NCBI GenBank assembly: GCA_012064415.1
Contig: SSNU01000247.1
Coordinates: 1,966,840 to 2,030,839, forward strand
Direction: 5' to 3'
DNA: 64,000 bases
Source of the DNA: Gyrodactylus bullatarudis
Lineage: Eukaryota > Platyhelminthes > Monogenea > Gyrodactylidea > Gyrodactylidae
Below are positions 34,658-49,600 of this stretch, in pieces; within the stretch, counting starts at the first letter, position 1; each line of letters opens with the position of its first letter. The notes below the pieces were generated by a model, which was not told the origin of the DNA, did no database searches, and saw only the letters and a list, made by a program, of their open reading frames with translations. A program made the translations under genes and the position numbers.

Positions 34658-37600
34658 TCATTCTTCATTGATAATTGGTTTGTTGTTTGAACCAGAAAGA
34701 CTGCTACTTGTAGTTGTTTGTATTGATGGATTGACCGAGGTGTCCCTGTCAAAGAATCTTTTAAAGGTGAAAAAGGGGAAGGGTAACTGGTTGATGCTGT
34801 TGGATCCTGACCCGATGCTGGAGAAGGCCCCACTTTTCATGATATCCTCGTCAACGGCATCAAAATTGGAAGTGTCCAAGTCATTTTTAATCTTTAAAAT
34901 GAGGAGATAAAAGTCAATCAACTCACAAACATTCTTAGTGATCCAAAAATATTATTGGTCAATTACCCGACTCTTAATAATCTTTGTTAGATAAAACATA
35001 AATGAATTTGTCTACTCTTCTCAGACTAGAAAAAATTAATTAATTTTAGGGTTAATTCCAAAAATCGCCCCAAGAAAATTTTTTTTCCAAAAATCACCCC
35101 AATGAAAAATTCAACTCTTTACTTCGAATCAATTATTCTCATTTCAAAATTCTCCTATTATTGAATGGTGTAACTTGAATGATTCAAATTCTTTATGCAA
35201 CCTACATAAGTTTCAGAAAGATTGAAAGTGAACTTTCTCCTTATATAGAACCTTTGATGGAAAAAACCTTACGCGAATCTAGATTCTCACAAATCTTTGC
35301 TATCCTTAAAAAAGATTTATTTCTTGTTTCTCAAGATCGAAGTAGTGAAATAAGAAGAGTTGTTAACTTCACCTAACTCCAATGTCCTTGTAGTTTGCAA
35401 AAATTATTGAATATCCCTATTAACATCTGTATGCCTTGGCTAAAAAGTTAGAAGTTGTTTTAAAGAAGTATGCCCCATATGAATACGAAATAATCTCCTT
35501 GAAAACAGCTTACTCGGAGATTGTCATGCTCCGTGACGTCGAAAATCTGATGGAGTCGGAACTTGAAGGTTTAAAAATATGGAAGACCATGCAAAGCCGT
35601 AAAATATCAAGCGCTAAAAAAAAATATTTGGCATGATTTTTTGAAAAAAATTTCTTGGAAATATTTGGGGTGAATATTGGAAAAAATATCCTTTGAGGTG
35701 AATTTCGGGAAAAATTTTCCTTTGGGGTGATTTTTGGAATTAACCCTTAATTTTATTATTCAATTTCATCTGAAAATAATTATCCTAATTTATGCCAAAG
35801 GATTTGATGATTTCCTCAATATCTATGTATATTGTAAGGAATGGTAGAAAAACTTACAACAGGTATGTAGGGAGGTGATAGACTGCTCAAATTATTCCAG
35901 GGTATACTAATAAAGTAGGGATGATTTTTGATCAAATCTGGCTCTGAAAGACGTTCATTAGGATCTCTTAAGAGGCGACAAATTAGGTCACCTGCTGAAG
36001 CTTCCAATCTTGGTTCACCCGGTATTCGAAGGTATTTCTTCCACTGTACAACACGAATTTGAGTGTCCATGGCCGTTTGAGCGAGGAATGGAGGTTGGCC
36101 AACCAGCATTTCGTAAAGAATCACGCCAACAGACCACCAATCACAGGACTTGTCATATTCTAACAGAAATAAATTAAAGATTATTGCACTCATACCAATA
36201 CAAAATTTTCCCTTCATAACCTTTTTTAGCTCTATTTTCAGTTATCTTCCAATCTATGACAGATAACGAGCAGGCGATTGCATATACAATAGCTACAGCT
36301 AAAGTATTTGTTTCAAAAAAACTTTCTGAATATCTTAAAAATAGTTGACTACATTTTTAAAAGTCACCCTTCTATGGCTAACTTTTGTTAGCATCAGTGA
36401 TCTATATAGACCATCTTTATAAGGGCAATAGAAAATTTTATTTTCCCCGAACAATGTTCCATGCCTAGATCAAAAATTGATGTTTTAACCGAGAAAACCA
36501 CATTTTTGATAATAAAATTTTTCATGTTACCGTAGAAAGCCTGAATCAGTACAAAGTTAGTATCAAGCCTGAAATTCAGTGTTTGTACTAACTTTGTACT
36601 GGAATAATACATCATGTATACTTTTAATCATACATGTATTTGTATATGGCATGGTGTACCAAGGACTTGTACCATTCAAAGTGCCGTAAACTATACATAA
36701 TATGATTGCCTTGAATTAATTTCTCATTAAAGAGGGGAAGGGGATTCACAAAAAGTCCTCATTGAGGATTGACATGTAGTGATATACAATAATGACTTGG
36801 TTTTTATCAATTAATGAATCCTTTAGTAGATCCCAATTGGATCTCAATAGCTATAGATCATAGGAAATTTTTTTGTTTGGAATCTGCTGTTAGTCAAAAA
36901 TCTATCACTTATTCATCAGTCTCATTCTGGTATTCTGTATTTAATAATCTGAATTATGTGATTAGTGATAAAATTTTTTCTACTGTAGCTTAAGTCATAA
37001 CTCAAATTAAGCTTCTCAAAATTTTTGATTCTGTAAAATGAATGATTTTAATTTGTATAGAAATTTTATAGGTATTTTTTCTTCTATGACTCAAGTGTCG
37101 TTTTTCATGGTGTCATTTTATTGTGTAATGTTTGATATTTTCCAATTACAAAATCATTTCTGGTGAGCTTAAGATAAGTTAAATGTAGCTAGAAAATCAG
37201 TCATTCTCAAGCAATCAAGCACAACTACTGTTTTGAGACTTTATTCTTGTTCAGTCTCTTAAAAATGGAAATGATGTAATCGAAAATGAAAACACTGAAT
37301 TTCAGGCTTTATACTAATTTTGTACAGATTCAGGGTTTGTAAGGTAACATATACAAATATCATTTTTCTTAACATCATCAAAATTTACCTAATTTCTCAG
37401 ACTCAATTTTCACTATATGTTGCGAAAAGTATTTAAAAATTTAAATTTTGTCATTTCTCGTAGTAAAATTGATTGAAAAAATCTTGGCACTAGTTCAAAA
37501 ATTGTCATTTTCAATAGTGATTTTGTATATCAGAACAGACTCGAGAACGTATGGTTTAATAGGCATGTTTAAGAAACAACAAACCCTTTCTTCTTAGAAT

Positions 37601-40600
37601 TTCAGGGGCAATATAATTGGGAGTGCCGACAAGAGATTGAGCCCGACGTCGATTCGATAGGTCATTTATCATCCTGCCTCCATGGATAAAGGTATGCTTT
37701 AGACGATTAGGTTCAACATTCTTCTTGGACAGCTCTTCAGATGTTTCTACCTTGACTCTGGGATTGTTCAGGGAGTCAGATTCATCTTCACTAGTTGAAT
37801 CATCATCCTCGTCATTATCAAAGTCGGTCTTTTTCGATGTTTTTGCACAAAACTCTTTGATTGAATTCAAATCGGTTTCCCAATACTTTGAACTATGGGT
37901 ACAACGGAATCCAGTACAGAGACCGAAATCAGTTAGTTTAATATGACCATCCTTTGTTATAAGAATGTTATCTGGTTTAATGTCTCTGGGTAAAAAGAAA
38001 TAAACTCGAATTATTATTCATTTTGAACAAGATTTAAAGCTAATAAATTTTCACAAGAAGTATAGCATCGAGTATCAGAATTAGTAATTACTAATTACCT
38101 ATGAACAAAGCCCATTGAATGTACAGACTCCAAGGCTAGTGTTAACTCTGCAGTATAGAATCTGGCTAGGTCCTCTTCGAATATACCTTTCTTGATCAGC
38201 AAGGACATCATATCACCGCCTAGATAAAAAAATACATTGTTTAAATCAGAAAATCTATAGATCTCAGAAATATTGATAATTCTATTTGAATACTAATATT
38301 ATTTCTAATAAAAAATATCAGGTTAATTGAGCAGTATGAAGGATAACGTCAAGGTATCATGAAGATTCCAAATTTAGTAGGTTTACTGGGAAGAATATTT
38401 ATAACTAATATTTATACTATGATATTATATTAAAAATAAAATTATTCCATTTCGAAAACACAAAAAATTATAAAATTTGATCAAAAATAATTTAACAGTA
38501 TCGATTTTAAATGGAAAAGTGTCTAGCTTATTATGGAGAAAAAATTAACACAGGAAAAATTCACTCGAGTTATATCAAAAATATGCAGGTCTAATAGCAG
38601 TATATAAGCCCAGCAAGAATGAAATGGTCCATCAAGCAACTCGATCATGAAATTAGCTCTCTGTTTAATGGCCCTATCCGCTCAGGGACTCCTCGGCTAC
38701 AGTATCACTCCTAGTGCAATGACCTGGATTGAAGCTCAGAAATGGTGCTACAAAAACGACAAGGGTGGTCTTGCTGTACCTGTTCCAGAACATATGAGTG
38801 ATATCGCCAGCCATTGCACTCACTCTACCTGCTTTATCGGTCTGCGTAGAATCTATCCACATAGCGAAGAATGGGTTGAGAACGACTACGAATCCCATGA
38901 GATGTAAGTTTGAATTGGTCATGATTTCTTCGCTAGTCCATGGGCTCCAAATCAACCAGATGACTATCATACAGGTGAGGCTTGTGCCGAAGTCTACGTT
39001 AATGGAGATAAACGTGGCAAGCTTAATGATCTTGACTGTGACAGTCTAAGAATTGGTATCTGTGCTTTGTGAATAATAAACACATGATTTTGGTCTGCTA
39101 ATATCTTTTTTTCAATTGATCGTAAACATGGCTTTATCTCCAGTACATGATCCAAACTCCTCAGTTTTTTCGATTCTACCCAATATAAAACTAAGCTGAA
39201 GTTGTAAAAGCTTTCAATTATTCCATTCATAATTAATTCTACGATCTCATTTCCATCAAACATTTGATTGGGTCCCTATTCGGAATAACCCAAAGCGTAA
39301 ATATGAACGTGAATATTGAGAAAATCCGAGGAATATTATGACATGATTGCTTCCTCACAATCCTTGTATGGTGTTCCGTCCCGCTTGGAGCATTGGGATA
39401 CAACAACATGTCCAAAGATAAGATTTGATGACATCCCCTCCAACACCCAAGGAGTTGAACGTCAAGTTCAGATCACATCAGCTGCTGCTATCAATATATG
39501 CACATTAAAGTCTTTGGAACGACGCGTGTGAATAATAAACACATGATTTTGGTCTGCTAATATATTTTTCATGTCATAGCCTAGTTATCTACTGTATCTT
39601 CATCTAACATGATCAGCTTAATAAAATCCTAAACATGGCTTTGTATCTGGTCGTAGTGCATGATCAAACTCTTCAGTTTTTTGATTCTGTCCAATGAAAT
39701 TATGGGTCTAAGCGGAGGCTGTAAAAGCTTTTAATTAATCCATTCATAATTAGTTCTACGATGTCATTTCTATCAAACATCAGTTTGGGTCATATTCTTT
39801 AAACGAAGTAAATTTAAAAATCTAATTCACTTCCTAAATAAATGAAGAGAATTAAGAATTTCTAGGTTCTGTTATGTCCATTCTAGGATATGGAAGAATT
39901 CAATTCAAACCTAAAAAGTAGTAGATTTAGACTTTTGAATAATTAAAATTAAAATTCGAATTAGCCAAATTTTTTCTTAAGATTTTGTTCTTGATGGCTT
40001 AATTCTCTCCAGAGTAGATTCATTTCAGCAAGAATATTCAACTTATCCTATTCATGAGTAGCATGATGTAAATAGAACCGAAATTAATCAGAGAAAAATT
40101 AAAGACCATTAAGACGACTCATTCTCTAGTTAGTAGATCACTTTCAATACTTTCAAAGATCTTTTTATCAAAATCTCAAAAACTGTATCAAATCAAAAGA
40201 GATCTTAAGAGTCCGCTTTGTAGAACCTACTTTCTTATAAGATTCTCACATTCACGACATTAAAAAAATCAACAGAAACCGTTAACTCAATTGTCTTCAA
40301 CTAAAGATTTCAGAGACAAACAAGACAGACAAAGTATTTTTTCCGAAAAATATCAAGTACTTTTATTATTGCGCAAAACAGCTTAGATAAGAATTAATTC
40401 ACAAAGTTGAAAACTTTTCGTGCTAATGAACAAGAGGATAACTAATCTCGCCTTGCTATTTAACCCTTTGGATACCAGAGGTCATATATAAACAACTAAC
40501 TTTCAAATAAATCCCTTCATTGGCAAAGTTTCACTCTAAATTAAAATTAAGTATTCTCTAAAAAAATAAATAATTTTCATAAAATTTTGTCCTTGTACAT

Positions 40601-43600
40601 GTTTTTTATCATCACATTTTAGGTTATTTTGTGAGAGAATTAAGCCTGAAACTTTATTCGTTCAGCTATGGTATCGAAAGGATTTAAAAAATTAATGAGG
40701 AGAAAATCCTCTCCCTAACTGAGGCAAAAGACCATCTCAAGAGGGTTATAAGTGAAAGGGACCTTGAAAATGATGAGAATGAACATTCAATCGTGAAATT
40801 ACTGTGTCAGTATTTGGATAAGGACAAAGAAGGAAGAAATGAAAAGTTTTTGAAGACAACTATATTCTTACGGATGCAGAGACGAGTACAGTTGGTATTA
40901 TTGATTTTGAAAGTCTTTTCAGGAAATTTACATCGTGCAAAGTTTCTGACAATGAGTTCATTACTTTTTTAGAATCCCATTCTCAGTTATTCGCAACAAA
41001 GTCTGAACAGATATTTCATATTCTCCATAGAAAAATTCCTACACATGTGGCTAACAACCATGTCATTGCAAAGATTAAGGAATTGGAATGCTCTGTCAGG
41101 AATGGAGATGAATGTGTTACCCTGGTACGAAATCCATGTTATCAAACACATGCAATTTTAATGTGTAACAAGTTGATGTTGTTCGCCAAAATACAAAAAT
41201 TGTTATTCACAAACAAATACCTAAAACCCGTTGATTATTTATACGTGTCAACTGAAGCGAGAAAAAAGAAAACTTTAATTCAAAAATATAAACTCTGAAG
41301 TTCTTGTTTTTTCAGTGAAATAAATTCAGTTTGGGTTTTGATACGTGTTGATTTGGCTTATTGACTTCCTAGCCACTGATAAGATGAAGTTTGAAAGATC
41401 AATAGTTGAGAATTCTAATATTTGGCCAAGGTTAAAATAATTTAAGATGATTTTTCACTGAATTTGAAATCATTTTAGTATTATTGGAGAACACTGATAA
41501 CTATACCTTTTTGCGAAATTCAAAAAGGAATAGTAATTTTAAATTTCATCAATGATGGGGGCCTCAAAAAATATGCGGTTATGAAACAAAATTTATGCAT
41601 TTATAATTATTTTAGTTTTTTACTAACAAGTAATACGCTTAGTTCAGAAAATTCAAAATGTGCCATAAAATTAATCTAAGAGAATGCATCCGCTCATACT
41701 TTGCGAGAAGTCAATTTTGCTGTTTCAAACCAGGTTTATTGAAAGAATTGAACGGCATGGAAAATGATAACATGCGTGAGTCTGATTGGTTAATAACCCC
41801 CTAAATTGTAGAGATTATTTATTAACTCGCTAAACTAATCAAATTCAATGTAAAACAATCTTTTATCAATGATGAATTTTGATCATTAACTGAGATGTTG
41901 AAAAATTTATAGATTTTATTGTCCAAAATATTATTTTTTCTACTCGGGGTTTCAATACAAATAGGATGAAAAATAACCGAGATTTCATTCAAGGGTTAAT
42001 AAGAAATTTAGGAAAAACAATAAGGCAATACATTCAGGAAAATTCAATAACATTAAACGTTGTTTTACGATAAAGAATAAATTCAATTTTCTCTTTAGTA
42101 TTTTGATTGGTCAGTATTGGGAAAAATTGTAAAATTCTACATTGTAGTTATACTATCAAGGAAGCTCAAATTAAAACTCAAGATAGAATCCCATTGGATT
42201 TATATCTCAAATAAGCTAGAGCAAGCCTCTATTGATCTCAAAATGAAGGGTAACTGAACAAGGAATAAATTTTCGAAAGGCTAAAAATGGACGTACCTGG
42301 AATGTATTCCATAACAAGATAGAGAGTATGAACATCTTGAAAGGAGAAGAAGAGCTTGACAACCCATTCATTATCAGCCTCGGCAAGTATGTCTCTTTCA
42401 GCTTGTACATGGGCCAGTTGGCGACGTTCCACGACATCCTTTTTGCTTAATAATTTCATAGCATACAATTGGCCGTTGTCACGCTTTCTAACGAGCCAAA
42501 CTTTGCCAAAGGCACCAACACCTAGACATGAAATTAATGGATTATAATCTAACTTTAATTTTAAACTACTAAACATCAATTTTTGAATACGCGCAAAAAG
42601 CTATCAATGAATTTTCCTAGGAGAAAGCCACTATTTTTGAAAACTTTTCAAATCTGTTAAGATAATATAAATTGATGTAGGTTATTCGTAAAAAAAGATG
42701 TCAGAAATCAGAGAAAGGCAAGTTTCAGCAAACTAAAAGATTTTGTTTAGTAGATTCTTTAACAGACAAGAAAACTTAATCAATATCAACTGTTTCGTTG
42801 TTGAAAGAGGAAAGCTTTGTTTTATTGCTTCAAAATATGCCTGATTCTACTTACATGGACGTGGAAAAAATCAATATTTTTTGTCTACAAGGAAAATTGA
42901 ATATGGTTTTTATTTATAATCATTTTCTATAATCTATACAAAAAGAGAATCATTTCCACTAGATTTTTTTCTTTACTTCACTTTCATTTTGATTTAAAAG
43001 TTTGAGATATGAAATTTCTCAGCTAGAGAATAATTTATGCGAGACAAGCAGGTCTAGAGTAATTCCCGTCGGTTTGACTAGATGGTTGATTGCTTGCTCA
43101 ACGAACATGAGAAGGCACTAGGATCTTTAAGAAGGGTGAAAATTTTTCATGTATGAAAAAATTCTCTGGGAGTTTTAGGTTTGGGAGTGTTTGTGTTCAT
43201 TAGAATTAGAATTTTCACGAAAAGCTGAATGTGTAGCCTCAAACAGAACAAACTGGTCGTATAAGTATTAAATTTTACTATTTGCAGTAAAACTATTTTT
43301 TTAAAACAGCATAAAAACAACTTGAAAATTACACAGTGTGTACGAGATATAATAGGGATTTTAATGGGCCGAATTTTAGGTATTATTTTTGGTTTCCCTG
43401 GTAAGTGCAATATTATTTTAGTCGAATCCTATAACTTGAATTTTTTTAGTGTATTAGGTTGTGCAAAAAGTAATGAGACTCCAACTTATTTTGCTTGAGA
43501 ACTGGGCCATCAGAGAACTTACAAAATTATTAAATTATTTTCCAAGATTTGATTAAGCGTTCTAGAGTATTCAGGTGTCGTTTAGTCTTGGATGAAAATA

Positions 43601-46600
43601 TCCGAGAGTCTAAAGAATCATTTCTCTCTAGGACAACGCGAGACTATATACTTTTTAGCAAAAGGTCTCAGGTCATCTCCCTAATAGCCCTGATCTTATA
43701 CCTTTTGGCTATAATCATCACTTCAAATCTCTAGAACCTTTTCTAAAAGTTGAAAATTATACAAATAAAAATCTTGGTCAATAAAATCATTTTTTTATTT
43801 ATTTTTACTCAGCCCTATTACACTTATCGCACAGCCTCACCTAGTTGACATGAAGATGAGAATTTCCTATTTTTACAAAAAGCTCAATATTTTTATCTAG
43901 AAAGTCAGGAAAAAATTTATTTTTTAGATTCCACTATGAAATGAGCTGATTAGTTTTGGATACAAAAAAAATTTCCGAAAAAAATTTAATCTGACCAAAA
44001 TTGAGCAGTTTTTTGAATTTCGGAAATGTTTCAAATTTCCACTTTTTCAACTTTCAAATCCAAAATTTTTATCGATTTCAAAGATTTGAAGCAGTTAAAT
44101 ATTGATATTCAGGATCAAAATTATACGAAGATTTCGAATTCACCTGCAGGAATTCACAGAAATTCGCCATTACGGTGGGAAATCGAACCATTTGAATTTT
44201 TCGATTATCACGAGGGAAAATGATCCAAAATATCATCTTCATGTCAACTAGCTTTATATTAAATGAGGTACAAGAGTATAATTGAGAATAATTTAGGTAT
44301 GAAAGGGTGGAAATAAAGATGGGAAATTTTCTTTTTTTACAAAAAAAGCATTATTTTTCTCCGGATTCACAGAAAGTTTTTTTTTGAATTCTAAAACGGT
44401 ATGAGCTAATATTCGAAAAAAATCCGAAAAAAATTCAATCTGACCAAAATTAGGTCGATTTTTGAATTTCGAAAATGTACCAAATTTCCACTTTTCCAAC
44501 TTTTGAACCCAAAATTTTTATCGATTTCGATGATTCGAAGCAGTAAAATGCAGATATTTTGGATCAACATTAGACAAAGAATTCGAATTTACCTGCAGAA
44601 GTTCACTGAAGATCGTCATTACTGTGGGAAATTGAACCATTTGAGTTTTTCGATTATCACGAAGTCAAATTATCCAAAATCTGGAACTTTATCTCGGGAA
44701 CAGTAAGATCTTCGCTATCTCTATGGCCAAATATCTGCATTTAACTGCTTCGAATCATTGAAATCGATAAAAATTTTGGGTTCAAATGTTGGAAAAGTCG
44801 AAATTTGGTACATTCTCGAAATTCGAAAAACGGCCTAATTTTGGTTAGATTGAATTTTTTCGAATATCCACATCTTATTAGCTCATACCGTTTTAGAATT
44901 CAAAAAAAAATTTCTCTGAATTTGGAGAAAAATATTGATTTTTTCATAAAAAAAGAAAATTCTCATCTTCATGTTAACTAGCTTTAGTAAGAAAAACTTA
45001 CCGAGTCTCTTTAGGCGATCAAACATGGTCTGGTCCATTTTCATCCTCAACATTCGCATGTGATTCGACTCCTTCTTCTTCAACAGGTTCCTCATTTGAA
45101 TGCGTTGAGATTCTTCTAGGGAGACTTTATCCATTTCTTTCTCTAAACGTTCAAGGCGCTCTTCGCGTTCCTTGTGGATTCTGCCAAAGTTGGCAACCTT
45201 TTGTTCCATAAACCTCCGGTAGACTGATGATGAAATATGCTTAATAACACGTGGATACGGATTCTCGTAGGACTCCTCGGCTTCTTTTGTACATTCAAAT
45301 TTTGATTTTTCATCTAAATTAAGATTATATAAAATGGTATTTTTAGAATATAGAAACTGTTTAGCCCTAAAAGATCTCATTAAACATTCAAGACATGTAT
45401 GTAGAATAAAAGTGACCCTAAAAAGTGATCAACCGAAAAGAAGTGTAACATATAAGATTTTAAAATCTATTTTTCGCAGATCATCATTCTTAGAGCAGAA
45501 ATTCAGGAGGCATATTTCTCGAAAAAACAGCAGAAAATTTCAGCATGTTCTGACAAAAAAATAGATAAATTTACCAATAAGAATTAAATCTGATATATAT
45601 TGTGGGAATGCATTATCAAAAAAGGGGCATAACATATTTTAGAACAAAACAATGTCTAGTACTTATTCAGATGATGACTTTCTCTTGAAGATGATAGCGT
45701 TTAATCCAAACATTAAATTTACAGTAGAAAAGGACTCTAATGGTACTTGGAGTTTTTCAGAGGTGACGGTTATAATAATGACATTAGAAGAAGACTTAAG
45801 TTACAATATATTGAAAAATTAATCCTAGTTTTTGACCTAAACACTAAGGTAGGATTTTTAATCTCATATTAGTATCAACCTTTCTGATAGAACTATCAAT
45901 TCTAAGCATTATTTTGTATTGAGGCGTGTGACGAGAAAGCTTTACCATTATGTCATTCAGTTTTAAAAATCCTGATTTTTTCAAACTGCCGCTCAATTTT
46001 CAATGAATGACACAATCACTAAAACCCAGTATATATCTTAGTCATTTAATGGGTTTCTTAAGATTTATCTTCAAAAATAGTAATCTTTTCATCAAGAGGA
46101 CATTCATGGTGAATTTTGTTGATTTATCATGTACGTGGGATATTGTGGGAAAAATGGGCAATTCCATAATTGAGGATGACTTTTAAGTTTTAAAAATATG
46201 CAAAAAATGATCTGAGTACTAAATTTTATCAGAAAAGTTACTGGTAATCAGTAGGGCCTCAAAAAAGTAGTATTTGGTCTATTTTTACTCTAGACAAAGG
46301 ACTGGCTGAGTTTTAATAATCTGAAGGAAAAATCTGCTTTTCTAATCCTACTTAAAAGATAGTTTGTACTATTTCTGTACTAAATTGTTACCCAGGTACC
46401 TTATTCAAACTTTTTACAAATTTAATATCAGAATATAGTATTCCTCAACTACCAATCACAATTTTCGATGAATTGATAGCTAAATTCCTGATATCGAGCT
46501 TTCATCATGTAAGAAAATAACATCTAGATTGTAACTTTTTGTTGGATACTATTCCTTCATGAATTTCAAATATCAACTAAAAGGATATACATGTATGTAT

Positions 46601-49600
46601 TTTGTAAAATATGCATAAGAACAGTTAAAGAGTCATTTTCTATCACGGAAAAAGAAAATTTGAACAAAAATCAGAAATTTTGTTGACACAAGATTGACTA
46701 CAAATTCTGCAACAATTTATGGTAGAGGACTATTCATTTAATCAAAATCCGTTAAATTTTCTTGAAAGTACTTTTCTCTACTTATTTCACAGTTTATAAG
46801 ATACTAATTTTTATTTTTTTGGTACTATTTTTAATTTTCCTAGGAAGTTTAGTGTGTATAATTAACATACTTTTAGTATGGTCTATCTCCTGTTCCGAAT
46901 TGGTCATTTGCTTCCTCTGGTAAACAATATCTGTCTTGGGATTATTCTGAAATTGTTCATCATCAGAACGCGAGCTGCTAGACTGAGCAGAGTTCTCACT
47001 TTGAGTTATTGAGTCTTTATCAGAAAAATGGGCAATATCTGTACTGCTATCTGGTTTTTTGATGTTTCTTCTGGGAGGCAAATCTGGTGCAGGATCATCC
47101 GGGGAGTCATTATCGAGATTTGTAGATTCTAATGATTTGACCGTTTGCCCTAATTTCACATTCGGCTGAGATCTAGGCGGAAGAGGTGGCGGAGATGAGT
47201 TCAAACTCTCAGCTCCTACATTCATCGACAAGTCCTCTTTCTGGATTGATTCACTCTTGATGTCTAAATTGGAAATAATAATGAACAAATATATACCTTT
47301 AAATTATAAGAATATCAAATGAATAGTGCAGCCTGTGGGATATATTTCCAAGGCACATAGATAAGAATATCAATGTTTGAAGCTTCTCAACTTCGAATAA
47401 ATTTTGTGGCTATTTCGCCTGGTTCTAGTAAAATAATCTACCCCAATTCGGATGCAGTAGAAAGTATCCGAAGCGTAAACAACTATTCGTACGATAAAAC
47501 CCAAAATCAATAAAATTCATGATTTACTCTGATTAAAAATAATTATCCAATGATATTCGATTTGAATCAAAAATTTTCTTAGTTCCTATAGACGGTAGCA
47601 CATGAGGTTCAACGGATTCGAAATTTTAATATTTGGTTAACTGAGAGATTTGATGTTGTCTAAAGACAATGATTTTATCATGAATAAGAAAGAAAGCCTT
47701 TTTATTTGCATATTTGGTATTTTTTACTTTGTTTAACCAGTAAATCAAGATGATAAAAATATACAAAAAGCAAAATTATTATGGAAACCCAAACAGGCAC
47801 AGCAGTAGACTTTACACAGATTTTATCGCTCATTAACATACATTAAAAATAGTATTTGACGAACTTATTGTAAAAATGGACTAGAACTCGTCAATTAGTT
47901 CAAGAATTATTGGAAAACCAGAAACCTGATCTTACTTTGAGTATTGGCATAAAACCTAGAAGGTTTATTCTGACGTTGATATGGTAACAGTTTATCGCTA
48001 ATTTGACGTTTAGAGGATGTATCGTACAAGTTTTTCTCGCCACTTGAACCGACCGAGAGATATGGCCGAAAGATGGGAGAAAAGTTTTGTTGGTTCATCT
48101 GGGCCGGAGTGGCCTGTGGAGGAATCACGGGACCAACATGAATACTTCCAGGGCTTATATTTGAAGATCTCTTGGAGCTGATATGTTGTAGAAAGCCAGA
48201 TGAATCCTAGGGAGAGAAAAATATGTATTTATAATTCCAGTACAGTTCAAATAGTTCAACTTACTTGAGTGCTCCGGCTATGAGGCATTCGTGAGTTAAC
48301 AATAGGACTCTGGTTCGATGAACTGTAGAAAATGGAAGAGTTTTTTGGCATACTAGGACGTTGGTTAATCATAGAGTAGGTTCTAATGGTTCCTGAATAA
48401 TTGAATCCTGAACTTGGATGTGGTTGAGGCGATTGAGACATGTTTGGCCCAGAGATGGTGGACACATTGCTATTCTTTCTCTTGACAACAGAACTCTTCG
48501 ACCCTGTCAAGGGAAAATCTTTTTTGTCTCTCTAGGGAAGATTGAAAGAATTGTAACCTTCATAGTGAAATTAGGATCAAATACTTATCTACTTATGATG
48601 ACCTAGAAAATTTCATTGAAAAGTATGCTATATCTTAAAAGTTATCAGGGAGAAGGATTTTTCAAGATTGAAACTCAGATTGCCCCCATAGAGAATTTAA
48701 TCTTGATTTCAAAATAAAATCTAGGTCACAGCATAGATTATTCAAAGAGGGATGAAAAGGAATGAATTCGAGATTATATCATGAATAAAGATTACAACAT
48801 GTAGAGGTAGGGGTAGTAGTTCTTGTAGAGAATCAGAGACTGGGGAAAAGGTTATACATCTTTGCATATTTTCTGTTTGCTAAAAATAATTAAATGTAAT
48901 ATAGCAAGGCTTCACATAGGAATCTTTAGGGTAAATCTACGATACGATATTATAAGGGTAACGGAGAATAATAGTACAAGGGGGCATAGATTCCCTTCAA
49001 GATCAGATACTGAACAGACTACATATTGTGTGTGTTTTATAGGTTCTACACATTATTTATACGCATGCATATGTAAGAGTGAAGGGGGATTTATATATAT
49101 ACATAGAAAGTGGATGAAGAAACAACATACATATATGAAGATCGATAAGGATTAATTTATAGATGGTAAGCCTTGTTGTTCAGATGAATGGGAAAATATA
49201 AAAATATCGATTTAATTTGTATTCCAATTCAAAGGGGTTTATTTTTAAGAAGATAAAAATCAATCAGTACTTAGTGGGAAATATACGTGAAAACGATATG
49301 GCAATGAGAACTGTTTTTGAAATATTTATAAAATTAAAAATTATAACAATTCAAATTAATATTTCTGATTAATAGTTTTATCGTAAAAACTTTAATGGAG
49401 AAGATTCTTTGCAAAGAATTAAACTAACTTGAATATAATAATGATCCTTGGGAGAATAGTAGGCTTGATAAACATTTTTATCGTAATTATTAGCTTGAAA
49501 TGGTAAGATTTGGATATAGTTAGAAGAAACATCCGGAATTGTAGCACTAGTAAAAAGAGATCCTGGACAAGTGGCACTGTTAGAAAGTTGAAAGTTGTAG

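Noticed and set aside
43147..43410. Minus-strand frame PGKPKIIPKIRPIKIPIISR
   Set aside because: A basic, low-complexity frame within a LATS intron next to repeats; no homologue recognised and no splice support.
48503..48510. Acceptor TTGACAG as the start of LATS exon 2
   Set aside because: It would put exon 2 out of phase with exon 1. The upstream CCCTAG acceptor (exon start 48531) keeps phase and adds RDKKDFPLTG.
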